From assembly GCA_028564705.1 (NCBI GenBank), contig JAPXFQ010001662.1, positions 5,702,001-5,766,000 on the forward strand: DNA of 64,000 bases. The letters are read 5' to 3'. This stretch comes from Apricaphanius iberus. Lineage: Eukaryota > Chordata > Actinopteri > Cyprinodontiformes > Aphaniidae. The translations under genes and the position numbers were made by a program. Every line of letters begins with the position of its first letter. The stretch's first letter is position 1. Under the pieces are notes generated by a model. The model was not told the origin of the DNA, ran no database searches, and was given only the letters and a program-made list of their open reading frames with translations. Positions 34,646 to 64,000 of the stretch are shown here, one piece after another.

Positions 34646-37185
34646 TTAATAATGGAAGCAGATGTTGGGAGTGGAGATGTCCGAGTTGGTTGCTGAACTG
34701 GACTGGAAAGTGGTCCTTTCGGGCCAGCCTGGCGAAGTGGACACACCCGCATACCAGGAGGTTTCCAGCCGTGGAAACTAACCCTAACAGGATAAAAAAT
34801 AAAGCTAGAGATGCGCAAAAAAGACGACTAGGGGATTCTGCTCGACTGATCAGAAAAAATAGCTGCAGTTTTAAACAACATTTTATGATCAGTAACTGCA
34901 ACATTCCCTGTGCTACCAGGCTGCACAGGCAGCAACACCGCTCAACAATTAAGTTATTACTAAGCCACTGCAAAGCTTTTATTTTGCTTTTTTTTTTTAA
35001 AAAGGATGTAAGAAAATATTGATATGTTAATATATCACAATATTTTATGCCACGATATTCATAAGCCATGCATCAATTTTATTTACCCCACTGACCCAAA
35101 TATACGACCTGTTTTTTTTTCTTTTGAAAACGCTGTGAAAATGTGGGGTCATCTCATAATCGGGATCTAACCACTGACCGGTGTTGCCACAGTTACTTTG
35201 AAGTTACAGCTAGACTAAAACTTACTTTATTAGTTACTTTCAGCAGCTGCCAGCAACACTTCCCGCTGCTTCGACATAAAAACCAGTTTTGCCAATACTA
35301 CTTTTTTGGAAGTGCATTTTGACAATAAGGTCAGAAATTTACTTTCTTTTTAACCTCCTGTAACCTGATGTTGACACCGGCAGCAGGCTGCGTCTAATGC
35401 CACATTCACACCGCCCCAAATGGCAGCGCCAGCAGCGACACATTATCCTACCGACGCCCTTTTTTTGCTCAGCCTATCAGTATTGATTCATGAAATCTGA
35501 CCTTAACTGAGTCATGTGAGGCCTGCAGGGCTTTACAGATTCTGGTTGATTTTGTGAACTCTTGGTTGAGTAATCAATTTGCTCGTGGAGTAATTTTGGA
35601 AGGCCAGGCATTCCTTGGATGGTCCGCTACATTACAGGTTCTCTCAGTCTGTGGAAAATGCCTCTCACTGTGGTTTCATAAGTCCCAAAGCTTTATACAA
35701 GATTATTTCAAACCTTTACAAACTGTGGGTTTTCAATTACTTTGTTTCTCATCTGTTCCTGAATTTCTTTAGCTCAGGGATGGGGCTTTTTGTCTATTTG
35801 AAATGGCTCTTGTAATATTGATTATCTTGTTGTGTGAGTAGAAACAGATTTCGGTGCCACGTGTATGGAATAAGCTTCAAAATATCAGCAAATCTAATCT
35901 TTCGATACTATAAGTCCTCTAAGAATTGTGGATTTTTTTTTGTTTGTAATTTAACTGTAATTCATTTTACTGAATGTAAGAAGGTATGGCTATTCATCAT
36001 TTTATTTTGCAATACACTTTGTAAATCATTCCTTAAGTTTCGAACTATTATAGTTTTGGTTTATGCAATCATGCTGAGATGCTGTCTCTCGATCTGACCC
36101 ATTCGCCCCTTCTTCAATTCGTACCTTTGTAGTTTTCGCCTTTTTGTTAATCAAAAGACACATCCGCCTGCTACAGAAAGCTTTGTACCAACCATAGTGC
36201 GATTTGTCTTTGTCTGGGGGACGTTCTGTAGCTGATACCAACCTGATAACTGAAGATTCAAAGCCATTTTCCTTCCTCGTGCTCATACTTTTACTGTATG
36301 TAAACTTTTATTGGTTTTTAGTCCAATAAATATTGCCCACCAACGTTTGTTTATTTCGAGTAATTTCAACTTGATCAACAGCCATAATCTGACACCTTTA
36401 ATAGGAGGATCGCAATCAGAAATACATGGAAAAACAATGAAGTAAAGAGTTTTTCTTCTTTCATCGCCCATACCCGCTTGTATTTCCACGGTGCCCATCT
36501 CCAGCAACCATTTGGAAAGGTTGCCAGTCCATAACATAATATTATTTTATGATTATGAGTAGTTATACATTTTTGGGTGTGCAGAAAACTCAAAAAAGAT
36601 TGTGATCTGCAACCACAACGGTAGATTTTCAGCAATGTAGAGAAACACAGCTCATAATAATCATCCAGAAATTAGTTTCAGTACATTGGTGTTAATTATT
36701 GAGCGTTTACTACGCCCCCCCATGTAGAAAACAGCCCTGGACAATTAATTTTTATTGTATTTCTCTACACGGATCCATTAGTATTTTATACTCAGATCAG
36801 GTTAGATTATCATTTCTAACAATAAATGCGCATTACACTATAAAACAAGCTGTAATGTAGTGTAAAACTGGGTTGAAAATGGCATCTAGTTTATAATCAG
36901 CTGCTTTGAAGGAACACCGCTAGCTATCATTGTTGTTGGGCGTAGTTGAAATACGTCTTAAGATGTTAAATTTATATTAAATATATAATCCCATTCTGGT
37001 TGGTTTTACAGACACAAATAGTTTCAATTAAACGTAAACAATGTACATTTTAACTCCTTTGTTTTAGAGAGGCTAGCTAAGCCACTCGCCTGTTAGCCAC
37101 CATTAGCTACTATCAAACTTATCAATTGGAAATCAAACAAGAGAAAGAACTCGCGTTTATCGTTAAAACTTCACCGCAACTCACC

Positions 37186-37660
37186 CCTGTGTCCTTTCTT
37201 CTGTCTCAGTCCACCGTTGTCGGTCCTCTCGAACGGGACGAAACGTTAGGAGACACTTGCTGACCAGCTACATTTGCACATTTCAAAGCTACAGAGAAGA
37301 GGGAGGGGGCTGGAGACAGAGAAAAATGCTTCCACCTCGATTTATGTTTACTTTTCGGCCTCGTCCTCGCAGGAAGTACCAGCCTAGTGACCGGGAATAA
37401 CAGACGACCGGCGAATTGCGACTAAAACTGACTTTGAATCTGTTTCCGAGCGACGCCTCCTGCGTGGCGAGGCCGTAATTTAAGAGCACGCCTGGTGATT
37501 TCTGATCAGCGATTTAAAAATCAATGGACTGGGAGAGGAAAAACGGGGCGGGGACCCCAGCTCGCAGGCGTAGCGGCGCACACATAGACGTAGAACAGTT
37601 AGATGTCGCCTGAACGTCGAACGCGTACGTAAAATGGCGCCGCCATATTGTGAGTGGCTT
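37186..37660 (-). promoter_or_regulatory. zbtb12 5' non-coding exon and CpG-rich promoter region
   Basis: A good minus-strand donor (GGTGAGT, plus-strand actcac at 37180-37185) suggests a non-coding first exon beginning somewhere above 37186. The region 37190-37650 is clearly richer in G+C and CpG than its surroundings. It has a GC box GGGGCGGGG at 37545-37553 and the palindromic pair ATGGCG/CGCCAT at 37634-37645, matching two facing YY1 half-sites. No TATA box. Transcription start is inferred. Confidence 0.5.
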
Positions 37661-38936
37661 TCGTTGGAGGTGCAATCAGAGAAAACTGGTGTGGAAGCAT
37701 GTATTGTTCCAGGGGATTAAGAAAGAGTCAGGTAGAGTACACAGAAATGGAACTTAAGTTAAAATATCTCTACTTGGGTATAATTTCTACACAAATAAAA
37801 GTAAAAATTAGTTATCTAGTAAGCAACTCAAGTAAGAGTAAAAAATTATTTTGTATGTACAGGTTGTGGTATCTTAAAAACTACAATGGAAAAAAATACT
37901 AATAATCAACTATAATTACAAAATAACATTCACACGGAAAAACACAGTTATCCAATTAAAACCTTTATTAAGTTTTAACGATAAATGTGAGTTCTTACTC
38001 TTGTTTGGATATGACTGTAATAACAGGATAAAGTATTTCCTTTGACAATATATAGAGTTTACTAAATCTTGATCTCCAAATATCATAGGGGACTCAGCAG
38101 CTATAAAAAAAAAAAAAACATAGAATATTGGTTAAAATAACATTTTTCTTCATTCAGTGAAGTTACTCATAGGGGTAGAGTATACGAAATAGCAATGCTT
38201 ATGTGGCAAGGTGCGCAACGAAAGCCCGGACGGGAAATTATACCCTGACTCCCGGGTGAGCCAAGCAGCCAGGGTGCGTGATCAATCGGAGCCACAGTGA
38301 CAGGACCTTCACACTGTGACATCTCTCCCCCTCTTACCACAAGCACATCCTCGTGCCACCAATTCAGAATCCATGGACTTACTACCAGTATCGCATGGAT
38401 CTTGCCACTAACGGCAAAAGTGGCAAGGTGCACAACGAGGGCCCGGGTGACATTCGATCGACAGACTCCTGGGTGAAAGTCGTTTGTGCTAACCAGTCAG
38501 CCAGATGGTTATCTCTGTGGGCAAGCAGCCAGAGCGCATCATCATCCGGAGCAACAGTAACAGGACCAGGCGCTGTCACACTTACTAGTTAATTGTAACT
38601 ACTCTGGCAAAATCTGAATTAAGTCCTCAATTTTAAAATGCATTTTCATTTATTAAAAACCCAAACAGACCACTCACACTGAATGGTTATGACAGTAACT
38701 GTCTTAAATTAAGTGCTTTTGTGATATTTAGAGATAAATGATTGTGTGTAAGATAATATTTTGAGAAGAGCACACAAAATGTCTTGTCGGCTGCTCTTTT
38801 TCTTTCTTTTTTCTCACAAAAGCAAACATCCACCAATCAATCTATTCTTCTATATTTAATAAATGACCAATGAGTTTCGTAAAAGTGGTTAATTTCGGTC
38901 AGAAAACGCAGTATGTGTGGATGAACTTGCCACTAA
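37660..38936. other. Intergenic gap between zbtb12 and ehmt2, repeat-derived in part
   Basis: Contains a fragment of the ACTCAAGTAA family (about 37725-37850) and the two-unit repeat at 38203-38567. 38600-38900 is AT-rich and has nothing recognised apart from being immediately upstream of ehmt2. Confidence 0.45.
38203..38567. repeat. Two related units (38203-38307 and 38420-38567) upstream of ehmt2
   Basis: Both begin GTGGCAAGGTGC(G/A)CAACGA followed by a GCCCGG-type segment and CTCC(C/T)GGGTGA, and both end CAGTGACAGGACC or CAGTAACAGGACC after AAGCAGCCAG. The second has an extra internal segment of about 40 bp. The copies are direct repeats about 215 bp apart and more GC-rich than the surroundings. 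Origin unknown (satellite or SINE-like). Confidence 0.65.
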
Positions 38937-39054
38937 CAATATGGCGGACGCGCTGACGTACAGTTCCTGCGACGCAACGAAGCGCGTGCGGCATCTGCGT
39001 TCCTGCGTCTATGGACGCAGAGCACGCTATAGCCGTTTACGTTCGCTGGGAAAC
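38937..39054 (+). promoter_or_regulatory. ehmt2 5' end: upstream in-frame ATG inside a YY1-like motif
   Basis: CAATATGGCGGAC (38937-38949) matches the YY1 consensus around AANATGGCGGC. Its ATG at 38941 has a strong Kozak context (A at -3, G at +4) and is in frame with the assigned ehmt2 start at 39055, adding 38 residues. The region is CpG rich (GACGCG, GCGCGTGCGG). It is either core promoter/5' UTR or a longer N-terminus. Confidence 0.5.
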
Positions 39055-62328
<23,274 letters not shown>

Positions 62329-62823
62329 AACACTTGAACCACAGGGCCTTCGGTTTGAACCCCGCAAAGTTTACAATGCACACACCGTCGAGAATAGAAT
62401 CGGGGTTTGCCAGTTGTGGTGCTGTTATGTTTTACATTTCCTAAAGCTGTCACTTTATCATATCCACTATAGCAGATATTATCACCGTTAGCTTTTAAAG
62501 GATCAGACTTTAAACCATTTTAGAAAATCTACAAATCCCATGATTCTGTGTGTAAGTCATGCTGGTGTAACAGAAAGTGTTCTCTGAAACAGACATTTGT
62601 GCTTGAGGCCCTAATTAAGCATTTATATACGTGAAGATTTTTTCATTTTCACACACTTCCTGTAGTGCCAACGCAACATGTGGCAAATACAATACCATCA
62701 AACAGAAGGTCTTTCTGGACTCTTAAAGGAATTTATTGTGTCAGTCTTTGGATGGATGCTTGTTGTAGTTTGATTGTCTTTATTATTTTTTATACATGTT
62801 GTTTCTTCTGTCACTTGTAGTGA

Positions 62824-62829
62824 AATAAA
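62824..62829 (+). terminator. ehmt2 poly(A) signal AATAAA
   Basis: Canonical AATAAA about 500 nt after the ehmt2 stop (62326-62328), followed by TTTGTTTTTGGCGTTTG, a GT/T-rich downstream element. The intervening 3' UTR shows no repeat ends. Confidence 0.8.
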
Positions 62830-63592
62830 ACATCAAATGAGTTTGTTTTTGGCGTTTGATTATTTATATTGTCAGCAGGGGGCGTTAGAATCATGTTTTT
62901 GTTAGGCTGGATAGAGTTGGAGATGTACTGTATTCAAATGAAAGACCTCCTTAAGGTCCATGTTGCTCACGTTTGCTGGCTGATGTGTAGAACATGTATT
63001 GGTGGTTTTAGACACAATTTACACCAAGTAAGATAATCAATATGGTAATAAAATGTTAGCCAGAAATACGATCTAAAGTAAAAGTAATAGCTTGTGGCAT
63101 AGTTTCTGTATAAATCTTACTAGCAATTGAATAAAGTGATTAGAGTAATATATTGAGGGATTTTCTTTTTCTTTATGAATCAAAAATCACTTTATTGGCC
63201 AAGATTGGTGGAATTTGAATTTGTTTTTCAGGTGCTGAAAGAAGTATGACTATAATTGCACTTAATGTGTAGCTGTGTCTCTCGTGTAGAATCTCAGTGA
63301 AGCGTTATTTTCCATCAGGTGTTGTAGTTTAAACAGTACTCACGAAAGAAGAATATCTTTGTCACATCACTAAACACTGCAGCAACTACAGAAGAGAACT
63401 TAGGATTGCTCATGATGGCAGTGTGTTAGAGATGGTTTTGATTTGTTCTTCATACACTCTTTAGGTCGAGGCACTGCATGTTTGGACAATTATTCCCTTT
63501 GGTTATGTATGCTGTGCAGCTTCAAGTATTTTTTTGTCCCTTTTTGCTTTTGGACAGTTCTGATGTATAACCAGATCAACAATGATTATAGG
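62830..63592. other. Downstream of ehmt2; no gene seen
   Basis: AT-rich. CACTTTATTGGCCAAGATTGG near 63190 is a motif I associate with dispersed fish repeats. Nothing coding was recognised. Confidence 0.45.
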
Positions 63593-64000
63593 AGCTGATT
63601 AGTATCTCAAAAGCTCGAAACAATACTCTGAACTATCGAGTTGAAAAGGAAGCTTCGTGGATGTAGAGAAGGAGCAAAGAGCAGAGAGAAGGAGGAATTT
63701 CGAACCTTCACCTCCATCAATCTTATCAGGAAGGATCATCTCCCTGACTCCCAATGTCTCTCTGCCTGGCTTTCTAACAACATGGCCAGACAGAGATTTG
63801 AAGAGAAGATGAAGCAGTGAATGAAGTGGATTAGCAGTGCTCGCCAAGATCTGTTTGTGTTATCCAGGACCTGTTACTTTGAGATATTTTATCTGCTGCC
63901 TGGATATTAACTTAATACAACATTCATGACACCCGTACAACAATCTTCAGTTTGAGGCCTCTTCAGGTTATTTGCAAGACTGTCTGAGATCCTCACTGTA
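63593..64000 (+). repeat. Copy C of the unclassified dispersed repeat, running off the right edge
   Basis: Begins GAGCTGATTAGTATCTCAAA and aligns with copy B at 45817-46235, and in part with the reverse complement of copy A at 6001-6300. It shares GAGGCCTCTTCAG with copy B near its end. The end of the repeat is not in the window. Confidence 0.75.

Larger units (their letters stand above)
32501..37185. other. zbtb12 5' intron (4.7 kb) with two recognisable DNA-element insertions
   Basis: Runs from the probable non-coding first exon (donor GGTGAGT, exon lower end 37186) to the acceptor at 32501. It contains the small hAT-like element at 32987-33126 and the 749-bp inverted-repeat element at 33897-34645. 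A stretch near 35010-35060 resembles 'atatcacgatatt' repeat ends like those at 39895-40240. 35100-37180 shows no recognised feature. Confidence 0.5.

Noticed and set aside
34545..35069. 174-codon frame on the minus strand
   Set aside because: Overlaps the end of the inverted-repeat element at 33897-34645 and has no recognisable motif.

Overview
The window is a vertebrate nuclear locus, almost certainly from a ray-finned (teleost) fish. It holds four protein genes split by many GT-AG introns, fish-type Tc1 and hAT-like DNA transposons, and AT-rich introns. All four genes belong to the neighbourhood known in mammals as MHC class III: ski2/SKIV2L (minus, 5' part only), nelfe/RDBP (plus), zbtb12 (minus) and ehmt2/G9a (plus). 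I identified them by matching exon translations to remembered human proteins; no database search was made. The species cannot be named from this sequence.

Layout. 1-11009: ski2 on the minus strand, coding exons 1-10; the remaining exons lie off the left edge. 11010-11324: shared promoter between head-to-head ski2 and nelfe. 11561-18860: nelfe, 10 coding exons, 345 aa. 18983-27790: repeat-filled tail-to-tail interval. 27933-32476: zbtb12, 4 coding exons, 601 aa, with a 5' non-coding exon near 37.2 kb. 37.2-39.1 kb: zbtb12 and ehmt2 promoters, head to head. 39055-62328: ehmt2, 28 coding exons, 1170 aa, closed reading frame. 62829-64000: downstream repeats. Exon phases agree throughout, so all four reading frames look intact.

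Functions. The genes act in gene expression and RNA control: Ski2 is the cytoplasmic exosome-associated RNA helicase, NELF-E is the RNA-binding subunit of the Pol II pausing factor NELF, ZBTB12 is a BTB/C2H2 transcription factor, and G9a is the H3K9 mono/dimethyltransferase. They do not form one pathway. The ski2/nelfe divergent pair matches mammals. Two differences from the human order as I recall it are that C2 and CFB are absent between nelfe and zbtb12, and that zbtb12 points away from ehmt2 rather than lying in tandem with it.

The most unusual material is in the repeats. An intact Tc1-like transposon with DD38E spacing sits in ehmt2 intron 15, and an identical terminus of the same family lies at the left edge of the window. 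zbtb12 appears to take its 3' UTR and poly(A) signal from a decayed Tc1 element. Several hAT-like elements are nested with readable 8-bp target duplications. A 599-bp foldback element lies inside one of them, and one unclassified repeat family has three copies. I saw no operon, CRISPR array, rRNA or tRNA gene, and no wholly new gene system.
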